Part shown: positions 1 through 6,992 of the stretch, piece after piece | Layout: each line of letters starts with the position of its first letter | Position numbering within the stretch: position 1 is the stretch's first letter | Virus record (IMG/VR): IMGVR_UViG_3300025117_000601 | Location: 1-64,000 of that record | DNA length: 64,000 nt | Direction: 5' to 3' (one strand) | Source of the DNA: a virus | Made by a program: the position numbers and the translations under genes | Notes under the pieces: model-generated | Database searches by the model: none | What the model was told of the DNA's origin: nothing | Seen by the model: the letters and a program-made list of their open reading frames with translations, nothing else

Positions 1-2
1 AC

Positions 3-365
3 TTTAATTATCATTGCCCTAAATGCGAAGTCGAACATAGTGTGCCAGTAAAGGAAGTAAGAGAGATTGGAAAGCGGTTGTGTTGGTGCGGATACATATT
101 AGATTTTGCCCCCATGACTAGTGTAGATGTCTCACCCAATTTCGGTAGCCTTGGTTTTGAGACTTTCACGGTTAAAATTGGGGGCGTTAAAAGTGTGGGC
201 GGGAGAGTTAGTAGTGGAAATAATAGGGTTTTGAAGTACGAGTTAAAGAAGTTGGGCATTAAGGGGGATGAAGCTGGTATTATTATTGATAAGTTAATGA
301 ATGACGGAATTGATATGTGTAATGTGGATGAGTGTATTAAATATGTGGTAACTAGGTGTTTATGA
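3..365 (+). CDS. Zinc-ribbon protein of unknown function, 5'-truncated by window edge
   Basis: The frame is open to the window edge, so the true start lies upstream. A CPKC knuckle at the extreme left and a CWCG knuckle about 20 residues later (bases 15-100) form a likely zinc ribbon. A GTG at 42 could be read as a start but would cut off the first knuckle. The rest has no recognised domain. The stop overlaps the next start (ATGA at 362), indicating translational coupling. Confidence 0.7.
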   Translation, partial: FNYHCPKCEVEHSVPVKEVREIGKRLCWCGYILDFAPMTSVDVSPNFGSLGFETFTVKIGGVKSVGGRVSSGNNRVLKYELKKLGIKGDEAGIIIDKLMNDGIDMCNVDECIKYVVTRCL

Positions 366-610
366 TGAAAGACATTTTCCGCCCTCATAGTAATCCAACT
401 AGACTAATTTATGACGCTTTTCAAGCCGAGGCTGAAAAAAGAGGTAGCAAAAATACTGATGATTGGATTATAGCAGAAAGATTAGTTGTGTGGCAGACAG
501 CTAAAGATTATGCTCAACAAAAAGGTTTAAGAGTTCCAACATTAGAAGAATTGGAGTTGTTTATGAATACCAACTGGAATGTCGTGGATGAACAAACAAA
601 CACAACATGA
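362..610 (+). CDS. Small hypothetical protein (82 aa)
   Basis: The start is ATG at 362, overlapping the previous stop; an upstream in-frame GTG at 356 is less likely. The protein is charged and predicted helical, with no recognised motif. The following micro-ORF begins inside its 3' end, consistent with a tightly packed phage operon. Function unknown. Confidence 0.65.
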   Translation: MMKDIFRPHSNPTRLIYDAFQAEAEKRGSKNTDDWIIAERLVVWQTAKDYAQQKGLRVPTLEELELFMNTNWNVVDEQTNTT

Positions 611-728
611 TGATGGTTATATAATTAATATAGAGGGAAAAGACGGAACAAAGTGTGTTTGTGGAGATTATAATTTACCCTGGGCAATATGTAGTGCTAT
701 AAGGTCGGTTTCATTACCACGAGGATAA
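588..728 (+). CDS. Small hypothetical protein with CxC motif (46 aa)
   Basis: This short frame starts with ATG at 588 inside the previous gene and fills the gap before the RNA ligase. It contains a C-V-C-G turn and one more cysteine. It has no clear Shine-Dalgarno, but the dense packing and lack of other coding in the gap favour a real gene. Function unknown. Confidence 0.4.
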   Translation: MNKQTQHDDGYIINIEGKDGTKCVCGDYNLPWAICSAIRSVSLPRG

Positions 729-731
729 TAT

Positions 732-1889
732 ATGAGTATTTCAACACATAAAGCTGAAGTCTTTAGAATAGATAGATTAGAGCCACATCCAAATGCAGAT
801 TCATTAGACCTAATTTACAAAGATGGTTTTACTATCATTAGTCAACGCGGCACTTTTAAGGTTGGCGACCTAGCCGTTCACGTTCAGCCCGAATCCGTTG
901 TAGACATTTCCCTGCCACACTTTTTGTTTTTGGAAAAGCCAATCGTTAAACCAAAAAAGTTAAGGGGTATATTGTCGATGGGTTTTTTGTTACCCGCCCC
1001 GCCAGATAGTCAGGCGGGCGACGATCTAGCAGAGAGGTTAGGTATAAGTCATTACGAGCCAGGGGCAGACAACGAGGATGGTAACTCTGTTAGCGGTCCC
1101 CCTATTGTGTGCCCAAAATATGATATTGAAAACATTAGGAAATATAATACATTATTTAATGATGGTGAATTAGTATGCGTAACTTGTAAAATAAATGGTG
1201 AGAACTCTCGTTATGTGTATACCGAAAAGGATGGTGTTGGCACCATGCACGTTGGGTCGCATGGACAATGGAAAAAGATGGATGAACGGTGTGGTTGGTG
1301 GAAGGTATTGGCTAAGTATCCACAAATACAAACCTTCTGCCAAAACTATTCAGGCTGGGTAATCTATGGGGAAAAGTATGGAACTATCAAGAATTGGAAG
1401 TATGGTAGAGTAAATGTAGATTTTGCATGTTTTGACATTCGCAAGGCGGATGGACAGTGGTGTGGGGTTGACGAATGGCGGACTCTATGTAAACAGCATG
1501 ATATCCCTACCGTTCCTATTATCGTGGAAAATTTCCCATTTAATTTTCCTCAAATTGAAGAGTTCTCGAACGGACCATCCTTAGTAGAGGGCGCAGACCA
1601 CAATAGAGAGGGTTGTGTGGTAAAACCTATGGTGGAGAGGTATGATAAGAAGGTAGGTAGAATTATACTTAAATGTGTTGGGTCGGATTATTTACAATCA
1701 AAGTCTCACCGAATGTTCAATATTATTACTCCACAGGAATTAGCGGTTCTATTTCACCAAACTTATGAGAGGTTAGCCCCTGAATACGGTTATGAGACAA
1801 GGGAAGAAACTCGCCAATTTGATGAGACTTCACCTAATGGTAAATTAATGGTAGCAGTATGTAAAGAACTATTACAATATCTTAAATAA
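732..1889 (+). CDS. RNA ligase, DRB0094 (Rnl5) type
   Basis: ATP-dependent RNA ligase of the covalent nucleotidyltransferase superfamily. Seen: an N-terminal beta-rich domain (about residues 1-100) like the OB-type domain of the Deinococcus DRB0094 family; motif I C-K-I-N-G-E-N with the predicted AMP-accepting Lys153; motif III around VNVDFACFDI (227-236); motif IV EGCVVKP (293-299); and a motif V-like ILKC near 312. Full length for the family (385 aa). The likely role is sealing nicked RNA, possibly tRNA repair after host anticodon-nuclease attack; substrate specificity is inference. It is preceded by an AGGAT-like ribosome site. Confidence 0.88.
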   Translation: MSISTHKAEVFRIDRLEPHPNADSLDLIYKDGFTIISQRGTFKVGDLAVHVQPESVVDISLPHFLFLEKPIVKPKKLRGILSMGFLLPAPPDSQAGDDLAERLGISHYEPGADNEDGNSVSGPPIVCPKYDIENIRKYNTLFNDGELVCVTCKINGENSRYVYTEKDGVGTMHVGSHGQWKKMDERCGWWKVLAKYPQIQTFCQNYSGWVIYGEKYGTIKNWKYGRVNVDFACFDIRKADGQWCGVDEWRTLCKQHDIPTVPIIVENFPFNFPQIEEFSNGPSLVEGADHNREGCVVKPMVERYDKKVGRIILKCVGSDYLQSKSHRMFNIITPQELAVLFHQTYERLAPEYGYETREETRQFDETSPNGKLMVAVCKELLQYLK

Positions 1890-1900
1890 AGAAAATAGTG

Positions 1901-2242
1901 ATGACAGTAAGAAAGACAATTGATCTTGTATTCAGCTATGACACTACTGGCTCAATGAGCGCCGCCATCGGTCAAGTTAGACGTGGTGTAGCAGAAACCG
2001 TCAAGTATTTATTTAAGCAAATTCCTGAATTAAGAATAGGAATTATTACGCATGGTGACTACTGTGATGGCGATAAAGTTATCACAATGTTGGATTTAAC
2101 TGACGATCAAAACGCTATTTGTGAATTTATTAAAACCGCGCCAAATACTGGTGGTGGTGATGAAGATGAGTGTTATGAGTTCGTATTAAACAGAGCGAGA
2201 ACGTTATCATGGACTGGGGGTAAAATAAAGCACTGGTTATGA
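1901..2242 (+). CDS. von Willebrand factor A domain protein, N-terminal part (frame-broken)
   Basis: Carries the first half of a vWA fold: strand 1 with the MIDAS-like D-T-T-G-S-M at residue 14, an HGDYCD segment, and a GGGDEDECYE segment near residue 85. It ends at TGA 2240-2242, just before the expected K-A-L-V-x-I-G-D-A-N-P-H strand, which is present in the next frame. The in-frame GTG at 1898 is an alternative start. The two halves are clearly one ancestral domain, so either a -1 frameshift, reinitiation at the overlapping ATG 2239, or a sequence indel is involved. Ligand unknown. Confidence 0.7.
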   Translation: MTVRKTIDLVFSYDTTGSMSAAIGQVRRGVAETVKYLFKQIPELRIGIITHGDYCDGDKVITMLDLTDDQNAICEFIKTAPNTGGGDEDECYEFVLNRARTLSWTGGKIKHWL

Positions 2243-2973
2243 TTGGGGATGCAAATCCTCATGCCGTTGGTTATAAATACGGTAGTATTAAGAACGATTT
2301 GGATTGGAAAAACGAACTTACCCTATTATTGGAGGCTGGAGTTAATGTATATGCAGTACAGGCGTTAGGCAGGAGGGGATCAGACAAATTTTACAATACA
2401 ATGGCGAGTTTAGCGGGAACACCAAAACTATCCTTAGAACAATTTTCTGATATTAACGACATTATTACTGCTCTGTGTATGACTCGGGCTGGTAAACTGC
2501 CCGAATTTAACAAAACACTGGAAAGCCGTCGTAATGTATCATATTCTGTAATGCGGACGGTAGAATCTTTGGGGGGAAAGAGGGCTGCCCCAAAACGGAT
2601 GACCGCCCACTCTATGTTTGCGGTCCATCCCAGCCGATTTCAAATTTTATATGTTGATCGTGATTGCTCTATTAAGGATTTTGTACAGGAAAATGGACTA
2701 CGATTTAATATAGGTAGGGGGTTCTACGAATTTACTAAAAGTGTTGTAATTCAAGATTATAAGGAAGTAATTATTCAGGATAAGCGAAACGGCGAAATGT
2801 TCTCAGGGGAAAAGGCAAGGGAAATATTAGGGATACCGATTGGTATTACTACTAGGGTTTCTCCTGCTAAATTAACAGACTATAGAGGGTTTGTTCAAAG
2901 TACGTCGTCAAACCGCAAGTTATTAGAAGATACACATTTTCTCTATGAGTTGGACGATTGGAGTGAAGCATGA
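2239..2973 (+). CDS. von Willebrand factor A domain protein, C-terminal part
   Basis: Starts at an ATG overlapping the stop of the first half (ATGA). It begins directly with the M-I-G-D-A-N-P-H strand of the vWA fold, followed by LDWKNELTLLLEAGVNVYAV, typical of the helix and strand that follow. Roughly residues 1-75 complete the vWA fold; the remaining 170 residues are an unassigned C-terminal domain. Upstream of the ATG this frame also reads N-K-A-L-V, the expected vWA sequence, so the frame is coding from about 2224. The product may be a separate polypeptide or the tail of a frameshifted fusion. Confidence 0.7.
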   Translation: MIGDANPHAVGYKYGSIKNDLDWKNELTLLLEAGVNVYAVQALGRRGSDKFYNTMASLAGTPKLSLEQFSDINDIITALCMTRAGKLPEFNKTLESRRNVSYSVMRTVESLGGKRAAPKRMTAHSMFAVHPSRFQILYVDRDCSIKDFVQENGLRFNIGRGFYEFTKSVVIQDYKEVIIQDKRNGEMFSGEKAREILGIPIGITTRVSPAKLTDYRGFVQSTSSNRKLLEDTHFLYELDDWSEA

Positions 2974-3179
2974 AAGATTTACAATTTGATTGTCCCCTTA
3001 CTATTAGTTATGATACCTTATTGGACGAGTTGTATGATAATTTAACCCTGGGGGAATTGAGGCAACTTATTATTGACATTGACGACATGGTTAGTGATGA
3101 TAGTTTTACTGCATCTGTTATTGACAAACTCGAAGATGTACTACAGGATGAATCGTTAATTAGACTAGGTAGAAAATAG
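2970..3179 (+). CDS. Small acidic hypothetical protein (69 aa)
   Basis: ATG overlaps the preceding stop (ATGA). The product is acidic and predicted mostly helical, with many Asp/Leu pairs. No domain is recognised. It lies between the vWA gene and dUTPase and is probably co-translated. Confidence 0.6.
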   Translation: MKDLQFDCPLTISYDTLLDELYDNLTLGELRQLIIDIDDMVSDDSFTASVIDKLEDVLQDESLIRLGRK

Positions 3180-3180
3180 A

Positions 3181-3681
3181 ATGCTAATTATAAAATGTAA
3201 AAAATTTCACCCAGAAGCCAAATTACCGACTAAGACTCACGATAGCGATTTGGGGTGGGATTTAAGCTGCGTGGCTGACGCCGAGTTTGTTGATAATGGT
3301 CATCAAGGCTACTTATCCTTTACACTACAACCTTCCTGCTCACATTTATTCAGAACTGGGTTGGGAATTCAACTGTGGGATAGGGGTGGGATGGATGGAC
3401 GTTACGAAAAGAAGATGGATGATTTAGGTTTTATCCCATTTGATCGTTCTGGGTTAGGAGTTAAAAACTGTATACATAGGTTGGCGGGGGTCGTAGACGC
3501 GAATTTTGTTGGCGAGATTTTAGTTAGATTGGTAAATCTAGGTAAAGACCCTTATATCATCAATACTGGCGACCGAATCGCCCAAGCCGTAATTGTGGAT
3601 GTGTACAGAGCGAGGGCTGAGTGGGGAAATTTTCAAGAAACAGATAGAGGCGAAAAGGGGTTTGGAAGTTCTGGTGACTAA
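3181..3681 (+). CDS. dut: dUTPase (deoxyuridine triphosphatase)
   Basis: Hydrolyses dUTP to dUMP and pyrophosphate, keeping uracil out of DNA and feeding thymidylate synthesis. All five trimeric-dUTPase motifs are visible: I DLGWDLSC (23-30), II DRSGLGVKNC (88-97), III LAGVVDANF (101-109), IV GDRIAQAVI (130-138) and V RGEKGFGSSG (156-165). The 166-aa length is slightly above the usual about 150, with an insertion before motif II. It fits with the ThyX, dCMP deaminase and RNR genes elsewhere in the window. Confidence 0.93.
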   Translation: MLIIKCKKFHPEAKLPTKTHDSDLGWDLSCVADAEFVDNGHQGYLSFTLQPSCSHLFRTGLGIQLWDRGGMDGRYEKKMDDLGFIPFDRSGLGVKNCIHRLAGVVDANFVGEILVRLVNLGKDPYIINTGDRIAQAVIVDVYRARAEWGNFQETDRGEKGFGSSGD

Positions 3682-3697
3682 GGTGGGGGGATAAATT

Positions 3698-4627
3698 ATG
3701 CAAGGTAATAAATTATTTTACAATAGAGTGTATTTATCTGGACCTATTGATAACGCAAAGGACTTTGGCGTTGAGTGGAGAATATTTGTTCAAAACTCTC
3801 TATCTGATTTAGATTTGATTTTTTTGGACCCTTGTAATAAACAATTGTATAATAAAGATTCTTTTGAGATATATGAAAATAGAGATCATAGAAACAAATT
3901 GATACAAAATAGAAATTTTGAACTATTAGCGCGAGAAATGAGAGAAATAAGATCAATCGACTTACGATTGTGCGATATATGCGATTTTGTAATAACCTAT
4001 TTAAATACAAATATTTATACTACTGGGACTATTGAAGAAATAACATTACTAAATAGAAGAAAGGTGCCTGTTTTAATATTTATCGAGGGTGGATTTGATA
4101 TGTTGCCAAATTGGATTTGGGGAATGATTCCATACCAGCACGTTTTTTCTGATTGGAATTGTTTATTTGAGTATATACGATATATCGCCTATGCTGAGTT
4201 TCCAATAGAAACGTTTGGTAGATGGAGATTTATAGATTATGGAACCCTATACAAGAAAAGAGGGATAAGAATATCGCAAAATAAAGTTGCTATTGTAAGT
4301 CCTGAAGATTATGACTATTTAACACAATGGAATTGGTCTGCCGTTCCGCAGGGAGTCGGTAATTTAAAAAGATGGAGGGCTATGAGAAAATTAAAAATTG
4401 ATGGTAAAAGTATTACTAGATTTATGCATCAGGATGTTGTTTTAAGAATGGAATTAGAGTATGATATGGTTAATACAGTAATTGACCATCGAGATAGAAA
4501 TCCTTTAAATAATAATCGTGAAAATTTAATTTTAACTACATCATCTATTAATTCGCATAATAGGTCTAAACAAACCAATAATACAACAGGTAAAAAGGGC
4601 GTTTGGTTTAACAAAAAAAAGAAATAA
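3698..4627 (+). CDS. Nucleoside 2-deoxyribosyltransferase-like domain fused to HNH homing endonuclease, truncated by frame shift
   Basis: Residues 1 to about 165 resemble nucleoside 2-deoxyribosyltransferase-like proteins (V-Y-L-S-G-P-I near the start, R-E-I-R-S-I-D-L in the middle, T-G-T-I-E-E later). From about residue 175 the sequence becomes an HNH_3-type homing endonuclease: K-V-A-I-V-S-P-E-D-Y-D-Y-L, a W-x-A-M-R strand, F-M-H-Q-D and V-I-D-H-R-D-R-N-P-L-N-N followed by R-E-N-L. The usual C-terminal AP2 DNA-binding domain is present but out of frame after an A8 run at 4613-4620. The endonuclease therefore seems to have inserted at the 3' end of the enzyme gene, fused to it and then been damaged, unless the run is a sequencing error or slippage site. 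Confidence 0.75.
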   Translation: MQGNKLFYNRVYLSGPIDNAKDFGVEWRIFVQNSLSDLDLIFLDPCNKQLYNKDSFEIYENRDHRNKLIQNRNFELLAREMREIRSIDLRLCDICDFVITYLNTNIYTTGTIEEITLLNRRKVPVLIFIEGGFDMLPNWIWGMIPYQHVFSDWNCLFEYIRYIAYAEFPIETFGRWRFIDYGTLYKKRGIRISQNKVAIVSPEDYDYLTQWNWSAVPQGVGNLKRWRAMRKLKIDGKSITRFMHQDVVLRMELEYDMVNTVIDHRDRNPLNNNRENLILTTSSINSHNRSKQTNNTTGKKGVWFNKKKK

Positions 4628-4757
4628 ATATGTTGCAGAGATAAAAATTTGTGGCGAAAAACACTTTGTCGGCGGATATGATACAGTTGAAGAAGCGTCT
4701 CTTGCAAGAAGAGAATATGGGAAAACATTTTTAGGGGAAAATTATTTTGATGAGTAA
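4613..4757 (+). pseudogene. Out-of-frame AP2 DNA-binding tail of the upstream homing endonuclease
   Basis: Reading one base on from the A8 run (4613-4620) gives about 45 residues with the AP2 pattern: a K-Y-V-A-E-I strand, H-F-V-G-G-Y-D-T, then E-E-A-S-L-A-R-R-E-Y, ending in TAA at 4755-4757. This is the domain that normally follows G-V-W-F-N-K-K in HNH-AP2 endonucleases, and it joins the upstream gene perfectly if one A is skipped. Confidence 0.7.
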
Positions 4758-4876
4758 TATTTTTATTCTGGTTGGTATAAACAACGGTGATATTGAGCCT
4801 TGTAATAGATGGGTGTTTATAAATTTTGATAAAATAGTAAGTAAATAACCCAAAATAACCTCTTAGTGGTGTAGAA

Positions 4877-5092
4877 TTGAAATTTGCTAGAACTAATAAT
4901 GACCGTAAGATTTTTAGAGAAACAACAGCGTCTTTGGACAGAATTAATAATGATTTGGGTTATATCGAAGGAAATGTACAATGGGTTCATAAAGACGTAA
5001 ACCGAATGAAGTGGGCTTTTACACAAGATAGATTTTTAGAATTATGTTGTTTGATTACGGAGAATATTAACGGAAAGAAAGTGGCAGCGTAA
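4877..5092 (+). pseudogene. C-terminal remnant of an HNH-type homing endonuclease
   Basis: The frame encodes T-A-S-L-D-R-I-N-N-D-L-G-Y, N-V-Q-W-V-H-K-D-V-N and R-F-L-E-L-C. These match, nearly residue for residue, the catalytic C-terminal block of the intact endonuclease at 51832-53028. The N-terminal zinc-binding half is absent and the apparent start is only a TTG, so this is a decayed copy or the tail of a broken mobile endonuclease, sitting directly behind another damaged one. The 4758-4876 gap holds nothing else convincing. Confidence 0.75.
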
Positions 5093-5180
5093 AAGTTTTT
5101 AGAATGTGAATGAAGATGATAATGTTGACCATATGAAAAGGTGGTGGTTTTTTAACTATTCTAAGATGAGGGTAGCATAG

Positions 5181-5543
5181 ATGCAAACTAGACCCCAAAC
5201 GTCCGCACAACCAATTTTTAAGGTTGGTGATAAAGTAACGTCCAGAAAAACTGGATTACCTATGGTGGGGCATGTTTTTTGTATTAACGACGGCATTGTC
5301 TTTCGAGATTATATGTTATCACAGGGCAAAAGTTTGATGGGTTGGGATGAAGCCTATCCAGACTGGGTAAATAAACCAGTGTATTCAGTCAAGCTTCTTT
5401 GGGGACCGCAAAAGCTGTGTAATTATCGAGAGTGGATTAGGTTTTCCAAAAAAGAACACCAGAATAGAGAGTGTTATAATAAATATTCAATAGTTAGTGA
5501 GTATGTGGCGTACCCCGAGGACGATTTAGAGATATTCGGGTAG
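5181..5543 (+). CDS. Hypothetical protein (120 aa) with N-terminal SH3-like beta segment
   Basis: The first third (F-K-V-G-D-K-V-T-S-R-K-T-G-L-P-M-V-G-x-V) has the small-barrel pattern often found in phage accessory proteins. The rest is not recognised. The 5093-5180 gap upstream holds only a possible 24-codon frame and nothing else visible. Confidence 0.6.
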   Translation: MQTRPQTSAQPIFKVGDKVTSRKTGLPMVGHVFCINDGIVFRDYMLSQGKSLMGWDEAYPDWVNKPVYSVKLLWGPQKLCNYREWIRFSKKEHQNRECYNKYSIVSEYVAYPEDDLEIFG

Positions 5544-5560
5544 AATTTTAGAGGATGAAG

Positions 5561-5671
5561 ATGAAAAATAATAAATTATATTACAAAGTAGTTACTGGGG
5601 ATTTAAAGTCTGTTTGTTATGATTTTGCTGACGAACAAGAGGAACGGTTTTTTGTAGTGCGGTTAAACTAA
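5561..5671 (+). CDS. Short protein, truncated paralogue of the 9251-9646 gene (36 aa)
   Basis: Starts at ATG 5561 after GAGGATGAAG. The N-terminus K-L-Y-Y-K-V-V-T-G-D-L-K-S-V parallels T-Y-Y-K-I-V-S-K-D-L-K-S-I of the gene at 9251, but the frame stops after 36 codons. It is either a truncated duplicate or a minimal family member. Function unknown. Confidence 0.45.
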   Translation: MKNNKLYYKVVTGDLKSVCYDFADEQEERFFVVRLN

Positions 5672-5689
5672 TAAAGCAGGCTTAACATT

Positions 5690-5914
5690 ATGAATACTAA
5701 AATTGTAAAAGTTCAAATTGCCGTGGCTGTTGATAAAAACGGTAAGTGGAATGCTAGTGGGTCTTCTATTTATAATAATCAAGATTTTGCTTTTATAGTT
5801 GACGATTTAGAAGAAGGAGAAAGCCGTTTTATTGTGGAGTGCGAATTGCCCATTCCAGAGGCGGTTGTTGTACAGGGAGGGGTTACGGTAGTCAATCAGA
5901 GCAAAGGAGAGTAA
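5690..5914 (+). CDS. Small hypothetical protein (74 aa)
   Basis: Preceded by AGCAGGCTTAACATT. Predicted all-beta, with an N-terminal strand K-I-V-K-V-Q-I-A-V-A-V-D and an acidic E-E-G-E-S turn. No recognised family. The next gene starts two bases downstream. Confidence 0.6.
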   Translation: MNTKIVKVQIAVAVDKNGKWNASGSSIYNNQDFAFIVDDLEEGESRFIVECELPIPEAVVVQGGVTVVNQSKGE

Positions 5915-5915
5915 C

Positions 5916-6266
5916 TTGCCTTATATAAATCAGGTTAGTCGCAAACAAATTGACGGTCATATTGACGTATTGGTGGATTCGATCAGGGGAAGTGATAAAC
6001 TAGAAGGAGTAATAAACTATGCTGTAACACGTCTAGTATTGGGTACGCTTAAACCATCTTTAGGGTGGTCCTACGCCAGTCTAATGAAGGTGGTTAGTAC
6101 TCTCGAATGTGTAAAGCAGGAGGTAGTCAGGCGTCTAATTTCACCCTATGAGAATCTTGCGTCTCACAAAAATGGCGATTTATTAGAATTTGATGATGGA
6201 GAAAAGTGGTCGATTGAATTAGATGAGATTATATATAGGGAAGTTTTGGAGGAAACCAATGGGTAA
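5916..6266 (+). CDS. Conserved phage protein of unknown function (116 aa)
   Basis: TTG start preceded by AAAGGAG. The pattern P-Y-I-x-Q at the start, a central G-x-L-N/K-Y-A-V-T-R-L-V and a C-terminal V-K-Q-E-x-x-R-R-x-x-x-P-Y-E recalls a widespread small phage family (I believe DUF6899, from memory only). Probably helical. The role is unknown. It overlaps the next gene by eight bases. Confidence 0.65.
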   Translation: MPYINQVSRKQIDGHIDVLVDSIRGSDKLEGVINYAVTRLVLGTLKPSLGWSYASLMKVVSTLECVKQEVVRRLISPYENLASHKNGDLLEFDDGEKWSIELDEIIYREVLEETNG

Positions 6267-6615
6267 TGACAATGAACTATTAAATGTAGCTGATAAAGTA
6301 GTTGGTAATTTACCGCAACGCAAAGATCAACAAATAGTATTCGATCCATTAACCGCTCTCGCTATTGCTAGTTTGGTCGTATCTGCACTTCGCCTAATCG
6401 TAGAATTATCAAATAGATACTGCCCGCGAAGCGATAAGGCGGTGGTTGCTCGTAAACCAGGGTTACTACAACGTTTTTTGGTGCGACGAGCCATCAAGCG
6501 AGCAATTAAAGTTCATAAAATTAGTAGGGTATCGGTAAACGATGTGGAAATCGCCCTGTGGAGAACCGCTAGGGAAGCTACCGACCGAGAAATCCGAACA
6601 CTTTTTCAATGTTGA
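6259..6615 (+). CDS. Small membrane-associated basic protein (118 aa)
   Basis: ATG at 6259 overlaps the previous stop and has GGAGG 5' to it. Residues about 28-50 form a hydrophobic stretch (A-L-A-I-A-S-L-V-V-S-A-L-R-L-I-V), followed by a very basic region (R-R-A-I-K-R-A-I-K). It resembles small phage proteins whose conserved C-terminus is basic and helical. Function unknown. Confidence 0.6.
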   Translation: MGNDNELLNVADKVVGNLPQRKDQQIVFDPLTALAIASLVVSALRLIVELSNRYCPRSDKAVVARKPGLLQRFLVRRAIKRAIKVHKISRVSVNDVEIALWRTAREATDREIRTLFQC

Positions 6616-6637
6616 CATAACCGCCAGTTTTTTTTTG

Positions 6638-6666
6638 TTTACAGAATTGAGCACGGTGTATATTAT
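6638..6666 (+). promoter_or_regulatory. Predicted sigma70-type promoter
   Basis: TTTACA at 6638-6643 and TATTAT at 6661-6666 are separated by exactly 17 bases. It lies in the 97-base gap before the gene at 6713 and follows a T-rich run. Transcription would start near 6673, giving a leader of about 40 nt. Confidence 0.6.
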
Positions 6667-6712
6667 ATTGGTGTTGGAGGCTACTATGAAATAACCACTC
6701 GGGCACCAGTAA

Positions 6713-6988
6713 ATGTGCAATTTCTGTTCTGGGGGGCTAATCAACCAAAATAATTCCATAACTACTTGCCAATACTGTCTTACTGAAGATAGGGTTATTG
6801 AGGCGATAAAACTAGCCGTTTATACAATAGAGGATTTGGGAGGGGATTCGGACGATCTTAGGGCTATTTTAGAATTTTTACCAGATTATCCAGTTGTGGC
6901 GGTCATGGAGGCGGAAATTCGGAACGTTAATAAATATATTGTAGAAATTATCAAAAATACATTCCATGTACTGTCACTCAAGGAATAA
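6713..6988 (+). CDS. Small zinc-finger protein (91 aa)
   Basis: GTG start. CNFC and CQYC pairs (residues 2-5 and about 20-23) make a treble-clef or zinc-ribbon-like N-terminus; the rest is helical. It is the first gene after the predicted promoter at 6638-6666 and lies directly before the protease gene. Role unknown. Confidence 0.55.
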   Translation: MCNFCSGGLINQNNSITTCQYCLTEDRVIEAIKLAVYTIEDLGGDSDDLRAILEFLPDYPVVAVMEAEIRNVNKYIVEIIKNTFHVLSLKE

Positions 6989-6992
6989 ACCT

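Noticed and set aside
2214-2221. Slippage on the G run as the vWA frameshift site
   Set aside because: A -1 slip at TGGGGGT leads straight into TAA at 2221, so the shift, if real, must occur after that point.
4750-4848. 33-codon frame between the AP2 remnant and the second endonuclease remnant
   Set aside because: No ribosome site and no similarity to anything in the window; likely chance.
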